Source: Desulfogranum japonicum DSM 18378 (GTDB taxonomy: Bacteria; Desulfobacterota; Desulfobulbia; Desulfobulbales; Desulfobulbaceae). From it: DNA of 46,078 nt. The notes below the pieces were generated by a model that saw only the letters and a program-made list of their open reading frames with translations, was not told where the DNA came from and made no database searches. Positions 9,148-16,981 of this stretch are shown piece by piece (within the stretch, counting starts at the first letter, position 1; every line of letters begins with the position of its first letter). A program made the translations under genes and the position numbers. The stretch spans positions 24,001 to 70,078 of the forward strand of contig NZ_AUCV01000033.1 of assembly GCF_000429945.1 (NCBI RefSeq), written 5' to 3'.

Positions 9148-9190
9148 GAAAAAAATGGAAGATGCTGTGCTAGGCGCAGCACCTTCCAAA
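9148..9190 (-). terminator. Rho-independent terminator of the tungstate-binding protein gene
   Basis: Read on the minus strand, GGAAGGTGCTGCGCC, loop, then AGCACAGCATCTTCC form a strong GC-rich hairpin (9157-9187) followed by ATTTTTTTC. It lies about 30 bp past the stop codon at 9219, in the correct orientation. Confidence 0.8.
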
Positions 9191-9218
9191 AACGTGGTTT
9201 ATTGGGCTATGCCATGTA

Positions 9219-10196
9219 CTATTGTTGCACTGCGGCTTGGGATTGCAGGGAGACTGGAAGTTTGTGCAACATATCCTGGGAAGGAACCCTCACGGGAATG
9301 AATGGAGGCTGGCCCATGGATTCGAGAACTTTTAATCCGCCTTCCTTGTCAAACAGATATGCGAGAAAGGCTTCTGCGGCTTCTTTGTTGGCTGCATTAT
9401 CCAACATGGTAATACCGTAGGTGATGGATTTACCAATGCGGTCAATGGTGGTACCGGGTTTTTTGCCGGACACTGTAACCTTGGCTTGCTTATAAATCGG
9501 TGTCATTTTGTAATTGCCAAGGTTGATATGATCATCCAGGGTAATGTATTTCAGATTATGTTGCACTGCAACTGAGAGATATTCCCATGCGTAATCCATG
9601 CTACCGGATTGGAGAAGCGAGATGAGTTCTGCAGCTTTGGGCAGCACATTTTTTTCAGGGCGATTGGCCAGGAGCTGGGCGTTTAATCCTGGGATATTAT
9701 AAAAAATTTCAGCTAGCTGTAAAACCATGAGGGCGCGATACCCGCAAGGATCCAGGTTGGGATCTGAGTGTCCCCAGGCGACTCCTTTGCGTTGCAGTAT
9801 TTCATACCAGTTGTCAGCATTGATTTCGTCTGCGAATTTTGATTTGTCTGTATAACAGAGAACCAATTGATTAGAAGCAAAACGGACATTCCAGGATGCA
9901 AATTTCGGAATAAGGTTTTTGTCAATCACCACGTAATCTGCAGAGGCCATGATATCTGCAGGTTTACCTTCCTCTGAGATCATGCGTGCCATCTTGGTGG
10001 ATCCACCAGCTTCCCGCAGGATATCAACCTTTGGGTATTTTGCTTCAAAAGCTTTTTCCATTTCCGCAAAAGGAACGGAAAGCGATCCGGCGTGAAAGAT
10101 AACCAGTTTACCGGACGGTTCCGCATTTGCCAGAGCGGCGGCGATGAGCAGAAATGCCAACGCGAATGCCATCAGTTCCAACAGATTTTTTAGCAT
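9219..10196 (-). CDS. Tungstate/molybdate-type ABC transporter substrate-binding protein (WtpA/ModA-like)
   Basis: A 325-residue secreted protein with a signal peptide of about 26 residues (hydrophobic [14 protein letters not shown], likely cleavage after ANA). The mature N-terminus [24 protein letters not shown] and the [25 protein letters not shown] segment are typical of tungstate/molybdate-binding proteins, whose Ser residues contact the oxyanion. It would capture oxyanions in the periplasm. No permease or ATPase gene is adjacent: the left neighbour is the ectoine operon beyond a terminator, and the right neighbour is an alcohol dehydrogenase. The transporter partner must be elsewhere. 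Confidence 0.85.
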   Translation of the reverse strand: MLKNLLELMAFALAFLLIAAALANAEPSGKLVIFHAGSLSVPFAEMEKAFEAKYPKVDILREAGGSTKMARMISEEGKPADIMASADYVVIDKNLIPKFASWNVRFASNQLVLCYTDKSKFADEINADNWYEILQRKGVAWGHSDPNLDPCGYRALMVLQLAEIFYNIPGLNAQLLANRPEKNVLPKAAELISLLQSGSMDYAWEYLSVAVQHNLKYITLDDHINLGNYKMTPIYKQAKVTVSGKKPGTTIDRIGKSITYGITMLDNAANKEAAEAFLAYLFDKEGGLKVLESMGQPPFIPVRVPSQDMLHKLPVSLQSQAAVQQ

Positions 10197-10467
10197 AATA
10201 GCCTCATAGAAATAAATTTGTAGAAGTAGATACAGCCTGATCGATTGCTGATGCTATGTTAGCATTTTTATGCGTCTTATCAAGTACCTCAAAGTGGCAC
10301 TCTGGTAGTTTATTATGAATAAAGAAGAGAGAGCCCTCTGCGTAACGTTGAAAAACTACAGATAATATTGGTGACTGTTTCAAATGTGGGATCTTGGATG
10401 AAAGAAAAGTCTTTTGTTATTTTTGTAATTGGTCTTCGTTTTGATGGTGTTCAAATGCCAGGGCTTT

Positions 10468-11646
10468 TTACAGTGCCCTTTGCAGAATATGTCGGAGGTC
10501 GTTTTCAGTCAGGGCAATGGGGTTGCCTTTCATGCTGCTGGCATTTTGAGCAGCCTGGAGGAGCGCTGTGACGTTGTCCATGGAAAAACCATATGCTGCC
10601 AGGCCGGGAATTGAAAATTGTTTGCAGAAGGCAAGGAGTTGTTTTGGTCCTTCATGGATATCTGCATCGGGGTTGCCAGTTATCATTGCAGCGATGTGCT
10701 GGTAGCGGGCAAGAGCACTGTTTTCAGGCTCTCTCTCCAGCATGGCCTCAATATTAATCGCCATGACATGTGGCAGCAGCGCAGCACAGATCCCACCGTG
10801 TGGAGCATCGTACATTCCGCCAAAAGGGCCGGCAATGCCGTGGACAGCACCCAACTTGGCATTGGCCAGTGCCAGGCCTCCATAAAGACTTGCCAGGGCC
10901 ATATTACTTCTGGCCTGGATATCAGAGCCGTTTGTACAGGCACGGGGAAGTGCTGAAAATGCGCGTTTGAGACCATCGATACAGAGCTGGTCTGTAAGGG
11001 GTGAGTTTTGAAGGGAGACATAAGGTTCCAGCACCTGGGTCAAAGCGTCCATGCCGGTTAATACAGTAATTGCAGGGGGCATGGTTATTGTCAGTTCCGG
11101 ATCTACTAACGCTACCCTGGGGAGCATACGCGGACTTCGCAGGCTTACTTTCAGTCGGTGTTCCGGTGAACCGATGACAGCATTGGCTGTCACTTCCGCA
11201 CCGGTTCCTGCGGTGGTCGGGACTGCGATATAGGGTAATGGGTCTGCCAGCAGAGGTTTGCCCCGGCCAATGATTTCCAGGTAATCGGTTATATCGCCGG
11301 GGTTGTTTACCAGGGTAGCCACCGCCTTACCCGTGTCCAGTACACTGCCGCCTCCAATGCCTATTACCAGGTCGCATTCGTTCTGATGACAGGATGTCAC
11401 ACCGCTGGCAACCGTATTTATGGTCGGCTCTATGTGTACGGGATATTCGTGGATATGCAGCCCCTTGCTGCGAAGCATATCGATCAGGGGTTGGTGGCGC
11501 TCCATACTCTTTCCATGAACCAGAAAAACCTTTGCTCCAAACTGCAGAGCAGTGTCTCCCAGCTGTAGGTGTGTACCTGGGCCGAAAATGATTTTGCCGG
11601 CTGTGGAAAAGGTAAAGGCTTTGGGTGGTTCAACGGGTTGTATCAT
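10468..11646 (-). CDS. Iron-containing alcohol dehydrogenase
   Basis: A 392-residue group III (Fe-type) alcohol dehydrogenase. Visible features are the GIGGGSVLDTGK nucleotide-binding segment (96-107), PTTAGTGAEVT (143-153) and the metal-site region. Of the four usual metal ligands, D200, H269 and H283 are present, but the second position is Q204 (MDALTQVLEPY) instead of His. This variant may use a different metal or bind it less tightly; that is inference. The ATG at 11646 lies inside the 3' end of the transglutaminase gene (17-bp overlap), so it is probably translated with the moxR-DUF58-tgpA operon. The alcohol substrate is unknown. Confidence 0.88.
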   Translation of the reverse strand: MIQPVEPPKAFTFSTAGKIIFGPGTHLQLGDTALQFGAKVFLVHGKSMERHQPLIDMLRSKGLHIHEYPVHIEPTINTVASGVTSCHQNECDLVIGIGGGSVLDTGKAVATLVNNPGDITDYLEIIGRGKPLLADPLPYIAVPTTAGTGAEVTANAVIGSPEHRLKVSLRSPRMLPRVALVDPELTITMPPAITVLTGMDALTQVLEPYVSLQNSPLTDQLCIDGLKRAFSALPRACTNGSDIQARSNMALASLYGGLALANAKLGAVHGIAGPFGGMYDAPHGGICAALLPHVMAINIEAMLEREPENSALARYQHIAAMITGNPDADIHEGPKQLLAFCKQFSIPGLAAYGFSMDNVTALLQAAQNASSMKGNPIALTENDLRHILQRAL

Positions 11647-13615
11647 GCTGTGTACCTGGACGAAAATTGGTTGTCATGCTGCGGAAATGCGCAAGGTCAT
11701 CATCGTTGTACTGCCCACTGAATCGTAGTTTGATGTATAAATGTACAATCGGCGCTGCCTGGTCGTAAAGGTCCTGCCTCTGTTTTTTGATTTTTTCCAG
11801 AAAGAGTATAGGGCCCTGACTTGGAAGCCTCCCAACCCCTGCGCGCTGCATTTTTGTACAGAATGTGGACCAGTACTGGCTTACTTTATCCTGTTCCTGT
11901 TTTTTGGGCCGTAAAAAAACCAGGTTCAGGAAAAATGTGGCCCCGAGAAGGACCGCGGCAATAAACACTATTTGTACGATACCTTTATTGAGTGAAATAT
12001 TGATACCGATTTTGGAGAAAAGGCTTCTCTGGCTGGATATGGAATATTCCATGACCCACATGTTCCATTTGTTATTGGCAAAATCCCACATGTTGCGTAC
12101 ACCCGTAAACCACTGGGGGACTTCATGAAAACCCAGTCGGGAGAGCCATGAGGCTTGAGTATCATCCTGTATTGCCTGTTCTGCGCTCAGGTTTGCTCTT
12201 TCCGGGGCGACTATGGTGGTCGGATCAACTCTTTGCCAGATATTTTCGTCGTTGAGCACTTCCACCCAGGCGTGGGCGTCTGATTGGCGGATAATCCAGT
12301 AATCGCCCATGGGATTTTTTGCTCCGCCGAGATAGCCGCCAACCAGTCTTGCCGGGACATCAGCTGCCCGCAGGAGAAATGCCAGGGACGTTGCAAAATG
12401 TTCGCAGAAGCCGCTTCGACTGGAGAACAAAAAGTAGTCTATGGGATCCCCCTGCATGGAAACAGGTATGGCACCTGGTTTCAGGGTATAGACAATGTTC
12501 TGGGTTTTGAAGAATTGAATTGCTTTTTCAACTATTTCCATTCTGGAACCAGCTACCTGAGACCATTGCCTGGCAAGGTCACGTGCCCTGGGATTTCCTG
12601 TGGAGGGAAGGGATAATGCCAGGTCTATATTTGGTGACCTGGCTTGGGAACGGGCCCCCAGATATGATTCCACCGTATAATTGAAACGGCTGCTCACAGG
12701 CCTGCGTCTGTACAGGGAGTGATCATCGCGTAGCCAACTCCAGGAGGCTTGCAGCTGAGTGGGTAGGTCGATACCAAAGAGCCACTGCTGGTTGTGGGGT
12801 TCCAGGGTTACGTTGTAGCGAATTTTTCGTGTTCCTTTCTGGAACTGGCTGGCTGCTCCACGGCTGCGGTTTCCCCTTTTCCATGTCTGGCCGTCAAAAT
12901 TCCAAAGTACGATACCCCGCCAGTAGAGCTGGTCTTGCGGGGGAGGATCAGAGGTAAAGGTAACTCGAAAGGCAACTTTATCGCTTTGAGCCAGAGAAGC
13001 CACGGTGCCTAAAGATATGGTGTCGCTGAACCCGGTTTTGTTTTGCAGTAGCTCCGGTCTGCCCCAGAAGCCTGTCTGAATGCGGGGGAAGACGAGAAAG
13101 AGGATAATCATGAAAGGAAACGCCCGCAACGCCAGCTGAAAGGAGAGTGAAAAAGCTGGAGAAAGTTGTAGTTCCGGATACTGAATATGGATAAGCACTG
13201 CTGTGTTGAACAGGACCGTGAACAGAATATAAAAAGTGGCAATGATGGAATCATTGAAAAACATACCGCTGACAATGATGAAATAGCAGAGGATGACGGC
13301 GATAACACCATCTTGTAGCTTTTTCAGTTCAAAGAGTTTCAGGGCTATCATTAGAGTGAGAAGGGCAACAAAGGCCTCCACGGTCAGACCTTCATGGGTG
13401 AGTACCGCCATGATGAACAGGATCGTACCCAGGACAGTCCGGACTTTCAAACCAGGTATGGGCCAGCCTTTATACAGGGAACCCAGATGATATCCCCACA
13501 TGCAAATACAGATCAGTGTTGCAATGACGGATATGTTAATCAGGTGGGGAAGGGTGCACAGGATAACTGTGTAAAGAATGGGAAGGGTTTGGCTGCGGTC
13601 GGAATGACTGTTCAT
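11630..13615 (-). CDS. TgpA-like membrane transglutaminase (DUF3488 + transglutaminase core)
   Basis: A 661-residue protein with several membrane segments in the first 180 residues (DUF3488/TgpA N domain), an extracytoplasmic transglutaminase-like domain, a further membrane helix near 545-568 and a cytoplasmic tail. The catalytic triad is intact: C404 (SGFCEHFA), H448 (SDAHAWVEV) and D464 (QRVDPT). TgpA-type proteins act on periplasmic or cell-wall proteins; the exact substrate is not known. It overlaps the DUF58 gene upstream (ATG 13615, DUF58 stop at 13612), forming the common MoxR-DUF58-TgpA operon. Confidence 0.92.
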   Translation of the reverse strand: MNSHSDRSQTLPILYTVILCTLPHLINISVIATLICICMWGYHLGSLYKGWPIPGLKVRTVLGTILFIMAVLTHEGLTVEAFVALLTLMIALKLFELKKLQDGVIAVILCYFIIVSGMFFNDSIIATFYILFTVLFNTAVLIHIQYPELQLSPAFSLSFQLALRAFPFMIILFLVFPRIQTGFWGRPELLQNKTGFSDTISLGTVASLAQSDKVAFRVTFTSDPPPQDQLYWRGIVLWNFDGQTWKRGNRSRGAASQFQKGTRKIRYNVTLEPHNQQWLFGIDLPTQLQASWSWLRDDHSLYRRRPVSSRFNYTVESYLGARSQARSPNIDLALSLPSTGNPRARDLARQWSQVAGSRMEIVEKAIQFFKTQNIVYTLKPGAIPVSMQGDPIDYFLFSSRSGFCEHFATSLAFLLRAADVPARLVGGYLGGAKNPMGDYWIIRQSDAHAWVEVLNDENIWQRVDPTTIVAPERANLSAEQAIQDDTQASWLSRLGFHEVPQWFTGVRNMWDFANNKWNMWVMEYSISSQRSLFSKIGINISLNKGIVQIVFIAAVLLGATFFLNLVFLRPKKQEQDKVSQYWSTFCTKMQRAGVGRLPSQGPILFLEKIKKQRQDLYDQAAPIVHLYIKLRFSGQYNDDDLAHFRSMTTNFRPGTQHDTTR

Positions 13616-14565
13616 TGTCCGTAGAGACTCAGGGCTTTAAGGCAGGAAGATGTATGAGGTGCACCTTGTGACGGCTCAAGGAGTTGCGATCCCAACCGGA
13701 GGCCAAATGGGATTCCCCTGGCATCAGCAGTGAGGATCATCTGGCAGAGTCTGGAGAGTTTGAACTCCAGATCTTTTCCTGGAATATCCTGAAGTGAAAA
13801 GAGCGAACTACCTGAAGTTTGCTCCTCAAAAAATTTCGAATGCAGCCCTTTTCCTCCAGCCAGACTTTTCCAATGGATTTGCCGAGGCGTATCGCCTGGT
13901 TTATAGGCGAGCAGGCCGGAAAAATCCTTGCCTTTGGAGCGTTCCTGCTGGTGTTGATCTTCATCTGAACCTGTGCCGGTCTCAGTGTGTAAAGGCCCGG
14001 CAATGGGGGTGGGATAGACCAGGCAGGAGAGCGAAACAGGGGCTTCCGTTCGCCAGGTGAACAGGCCAAGGGGGAAACTGGTGGAGAGAAAAATTCTGTT
14101 CACCTGCAGTATTCCTCTGCTTTTTGCGGGCAGGGCAAGTTGTGTGCTGGCAGCAAGATTATGAGTGAGGTTCAGTTGTTGGCGGTGATGATGATCAAGG
14201 GCGGCTACTACTCCGTATCGTTTCCCTTCCCTTGCCTGCAGATGAATATTGAATCGGGTGGTCTGGCCTGCAAATACTGGTCTGCCATTTCCCCCTGAAA
14301 CAGTAATGTTACGCAGATTACGATAGGTCAACATGATTGAAACCAGGAACATGGAGCTGAGAAGAAACGTCAACAGATACCCCAGATTATTGTTATGGTT
14401 GATTGAGCCTATGAGCAGTGCCGTCAACATCCCGAAAAATATCACCCCGTACAGGGTCGGATGAAACCGGTATGTAACGGTTTTGATGCGAATGGCTGGC
14501 ATGAACTTGTGCAGCCTGTCAGAGGTGAAATATTGTTGAATGGCAGAGACGACGGATGTACTCAT
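13612..14565 (-). CDS. DUF58 domain protein, MoxR-associated
   Basis: A 317-residue protein with two membrane helices (about 36-75) and a C-terminal DUF58 domain containing the conserved GDTPRQIHWKSLAGG segment. DUF58 proteins are von Willebrand A-related partners of MoxR AAA+ ATPases. It overlaps moxR upstream (4 bp, ATG 14565 against stop 14562) and the transglutaminase gene downstream by 4 bp, so all three are translationally coupled. The detailed function of the system is not established; roles in envelope protein maturation have been proposed. Confidence 0.9.
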   Translation of the reverse strand: MSTSVVSAIQQYFTSDRLHKFMPAIRIKTVTYRFHPTLYGVIFFGMLTALLIGSINHNNNLGYLLTFLLSSMFLVSIMLTYRNLRNITVSGGNGRPVFAGQTTRFNIHLQAREGKRYGVVAALDHHHRQQLNLTHNLAASTQLALPAKSRGILQVNRIFLSTSFPLGLFTWRTEAPVSLSCLVYPTPIAGPLHTETGTGSDEDQHQQERSKGKDFSGLLAYKPGDTPRQIHWKSLAGGKGLHSKFFEEQTSGSSLFSLQDIPGKDLEFKLSRLCQMILTADARGIPFGLRLGSQLLEPSQGAPHTSSCLKALSLYGQ

Positions 14566-15536
14566 GTTGGTACCGCAACAGCTTGAAAAGAGGTAACAAG
14601 GTCATCAAACGGCATTTCCGTCATGGTATCGGTCTGGTGTAGTCTGTGAATTGCCACATAGGGCAGTACCTGCTGGATATCTTCTGGAATCACGTAATCC
14701 CTTCCACTGATCAGTGCCCAGGCCTGTCCCGCCCGAGCCAGGGAAAGGCCTGCACGGGGAGAAAGACCCAGGGAGAAAAGGCCGCTGTTTCTACTATATT
14801 CCAGCAGGTTCTGGATGTAGGTTACCAGAGGATCTGAAAGATGAACGTTCATCACCATCTGCTGCAGGTTAAGTACTTGATCCGGCCCAAGCAACGGTTG
14901 TGCTTTGGCAACTTCATCCTGAATTCCTCCCCCGCGCAGCAATCTGTTTTCCGCTTCTTTGCTCGGGTAGCCGATGGATATGCGAAACAGGAATCTATCC
15001 AACTGGGACTCTGGCAGCGGATAGGTGCCTGCCTGTTCCAGGGGGTTTTGGGTGGCCATAACAAAAAATGGGTTGGGCAGCATCCTGGTCTCTCCTTCAA
15101 TGGATACCTGATGCTCTTCCATGGCCTCCAGCAGGGCACTCTGGGTCTTGGGAGTGGTTCTGTTGATTTCATCTGCCAGTAGAATCTGGGTGAAGACCGG
15201 ACCTTTGTGAAAGGAAAACGAGCCGCTTTTCGGGTCAAAAACAGCCACTCCCAGAATGTCGCCTGGCAGCATATCGTTGGTGCATTGAATACGCTGGAAT
15301 TCCAAACCTAAAATTCGGGCCAGCACTTTTGCCAGGGTGGTTTTACCTATACCTGGAATATCTTCTATAAGCAGATGCCCCTGGGCAAGAAGGCAGCACA
15401 GCGACAGTTTAACCTGCAGTTCCTTTCCCAGAACATAACTGCTCACCCGTTGTTCGAGGGAAGAGAAAATGGCGGCTAATTCTTTTTTATCATGAAATAC
15501 ATCGTGATTTTCTTTGGAGGTTGTGGGCACACTCAT
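14562..15536 (-). CDS. MoxR-family AAA+ ATPase
   Basis: A 324-residue AAA_3-type ATPase with Walker A EDIPGIGKTT (58-67), Walker B ILLADEIN (118-125), the sensor segment VMATQNPLEQAGTYPLPE and an AAA lid domain. MoxR ATPases act as chaperone-like remodelers for partner proteins, here presumably the DUF58 and transglutaminase products encoded downstream. It is the first gene of the operon, and family A element A2 begins only 35 bp upstream of its ATG. Its promoter therefore overlaps or lies within that repeat. Confidence 0.92.
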   Translation of the reverse strand: MSVPTTSKENHDVFHDKKELAAIFSSLEQRVSSYVLGKELQVKLSLCCLLAQGHLLIEDIPGIGKTTLAKVLARILGLEFQRIQCTNDMLPGDILGVAVFDPKSGSFSFHKGPVFTQILLADEINRTTPKTQSALLEAMEEHQVSIEGETRMLPNPFFVMATQNPLEQAGTYPLPESQLDRFLFRISIGYPSKEAENRLLRGGGIQDEVAKAQPLLGPDQVLNLQQMVMNVHLSDPLVTYIQNLLEYSRNSGLFSLGLSPRAGLSLARAGQAWALISGRDYVIPEDIQQVLPYVAIHRLHQTDTMTEMPFDDLVTSFQAVAVPT

Positions 15537-15570
15537 TGAATTTTCTGTATATGATTTTGATATGAAATTT

Positions 15571-15733
15571 AGGGTCGCGGAAAATAATAAATATCCAAAA
15601 ATTGCGTAGGATACCGGTTTGGTAACGTCGTCGCGTCAATGGTTCCATACTGGCCGTATTGAGCCATTGACGTGACGACGTTACCGAGTTGAGAGACAAG
15701 CAAGATTGGATAATCTATTTTTTCTGTGACCCT
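15571..15733. repeat. MITE-like element, family A, full copy A2 (163 bp)
   Basis: It has the same length and structure as A1: it begins AGGGTCGCGGAAAATAATAA, ends TCTATTTTTTCTGTGACCCT, and has a 25-bp inverted repeat around the loop CATACTGGCCGTATT. Differences from A1 in the hairpin arms mostly leave G-C or G-U pairs in the RNA. It lies directly upstream of the moxR operon. The sequence from 15734 to 15898 shows no gene. Confidence 0.85.
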
Positions 15734-15898
15734 TATATGTGTCTTGCTGTTATGCCCCAGGGCATATCATGAGTCAGGGTTCACTTTGATTATAAAAGAA
15801 CAGGGGCAAAATCTGAAAGCTGTATTTGGTTTTTTATAAGCTGAATCAACTAAAGCTCAAAATCTGATTTCAGATAATTCAGTAACAGCAAAGAACTT

Positions 15899-15995
15899 GA
15901 TCATAGAGACTCCACGAAGTCTCCCGCTGGTCGCTTATCTCTTTAAACGATAGCGATTTCACGCATGGATAGGCCAACGGAGCCTGCACTTACCT
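15899..15995. repeat. Dispersed repeat family B, copy B3 (ends degraded)
   Basis: The body GACTCCACGAAGTCTCCCGC plus TGGTCGCTTATCTCTTTAAACGATAG is the same subtype as B2, B6 and B7, including the GGATAGGCCAACGGAGCCTG block. The left terminal GTAACTG is missing (TGATCATAGA remains). It occupies part of the roughly 600-bp gap between moxR and the FadR-type regulator, where no gene is supported. Confidence 0.7.
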
Positions 15996-16067
15996 AAACT
16001 TGAGCAAAACTCCTCATTTCTGGACAAACACTCGTTATGGATACTTCCGGCGATGGGGAAAAAAACA

Positions 16068-16118
16068 TTGACATAGGATGTGTTTTTTTGTATTTGGCTA
16101 AATTGGTTGGGCCAATTT
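16068..16118 (+). promoter_or_regulatory. Promoter with overlapping FadR/LldR-type operator (autoregulation)
   Basis: A -35 TTGACA (16068-16073) and -10 TATTTG (16091-16096) are separated by exactly 17 bp. Immediately downstream is the inverted repeat AAATTGG-N5-CCAATTT (16100-16118), one base off AATTGGTnnnACCAATT, the established operator type of the PdhR/LldR branch of FadR regulators. The operator covers the expected transcription start, so repression of the regulator's own gene is likely. Confidence 0.65.
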
Positions 16119-16135
16119 TTTTTCAATGTAATGCT

Positions 16136-16873
16136 ATGCAGAAAATACGACACGATCAAGTAGTACGAAAAATAGAAGAATTTATTGCCTGCGGTCAGTT
16201 CAAAGCAGGGGAACGTATCCCACCGGAACGTGACCTGGCGGATCATTTTCAGGTTTCGCGTAATACTATCCGAGAAGCGATCAAAGCCCTGGCTGAGAAA
16301 GGTGTATTGGTAAGTCGCCGTGGTGCCGGAACCTTTGTGGCTCAGGGAGCCCTGGCATGCGTGGTCTATGGTTTTACTCGACGTCATAAACGGCTGACGG
16401 AAATTTTTGAGTTGAGAAATCTTCTGGAACCTCAGATCGCCCGTCTTGCAGCCAGGAGGATAACCTCTGAGCAGATTGAAATTCTCAAGGGTATTGTGCA
16501 GCAGCAGCGAGAGAATCTGGAAGACAAAACAATCCAGGCAATGCTTGATGACCAGTTTCATTCCCTGATAGTACAGGCAGCTGGAAATACGGTTCTTAGT
16601 GAACTGTATGACGCTTTGCACGGGGCACTGACCGAGAGCCGCTCCCAGGAACTGCAAAGTTATGAACGCAATGTACGTTCCATGGAATACCATGGCAGGT
16701 TGGTAGAAGCACTGGAGGCACATGCTGAATCACAGGCCGCGACTATAATGCGTGAGCACATGCAGCAGGTGGAATCCAATTTTGAACAGCTTGTCAGGGC
16801 ACAGCATCACACTGATGGAACTGAGCATTTGCTCGAAAATGATGCGGAACCGCATGCTAACAAGAAATTGTAA
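16136..16873 (+). CDS. FadR-subfamily GntR regulator (LldR/PdhR-like)
   Basis: A 245-residue protein starting MQKIRHDQVVRKIEEFI. It has an N-terminal winged HTH (ERIPPERDLADHFQVSRNTIREAIKAL) and an FCD ligand domain (about 90-225) with the helical pattern RNLLEPQIARLAARR. The open frame extends upstream to 16037, but that start would place the promoter and operator at 16068-16118 inside the gene, so ATG 16136 is preferred. No strong ribosome binding site is visible. Regulators of this branch sense carboxylates such as pyruvate or lactate. The next gene encodes an FMN hydroxyacid dehydrogenase, which fits. Confidence 0.85.
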   Translation: MQKIRHDQVVRKIEEFIACGQFKAGERIPPERDLADHFQVSRNTIREAIKALAEKGVLVSRRGAGTFVAQGALACVVYGFTRRHKRLTEIFELRNLLEPQIARLAARRITSEQIEILKGIVQQQRENLEDKTIQAMLDDQFHSLIVQAAGNTVLSELYDALHGALTESRSQELQSYERNVRSMEYHGRLVEALEAHAESQAATIMREHMQQVESNFEQLVRAQHHTDGTEHLLENDAEPHANKKL

Positions 16874-16925
16874 TACAGTTATGTTGTCTGAATATACGCA
16901 GTCCGTATAAAAACTCAAAGCGTTT

Positions 16926-16939
16926 ACAGGTGTACCTGT
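16926..16939. promoter_or_regulatory. Perfect palindrome upstream of the hydroxyacid dehydrogenase
   Basis: ACAGGTGTACCTGT is a 14-bp perfect palindrome 42 bp before the ATG at 16982, followed by a second ACAGGT half at about 16960. It may be an operator for the adjacent regulator or another factor, although it differs from the AATTGG-type operator of the regulator gene itself. Confidence 0.4.
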
Positions 16940-16981
16940 GGAGTCTCTGTGAATGCTTACAGGTAAACACAGGAGAAAATC

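Noticed and set aside
16037-16135. Longer start for the FadR-type regulator
   Set aside because: It would contain the promoter and operator within the coding sequence, and the extra residues are not family-like.
15959-16723. 254-residue open frame antisense to the FadR-type regulator
   Set aside because: It lies opposite a well-supported gene, starts in regulator sequence and has no recognisable domain.
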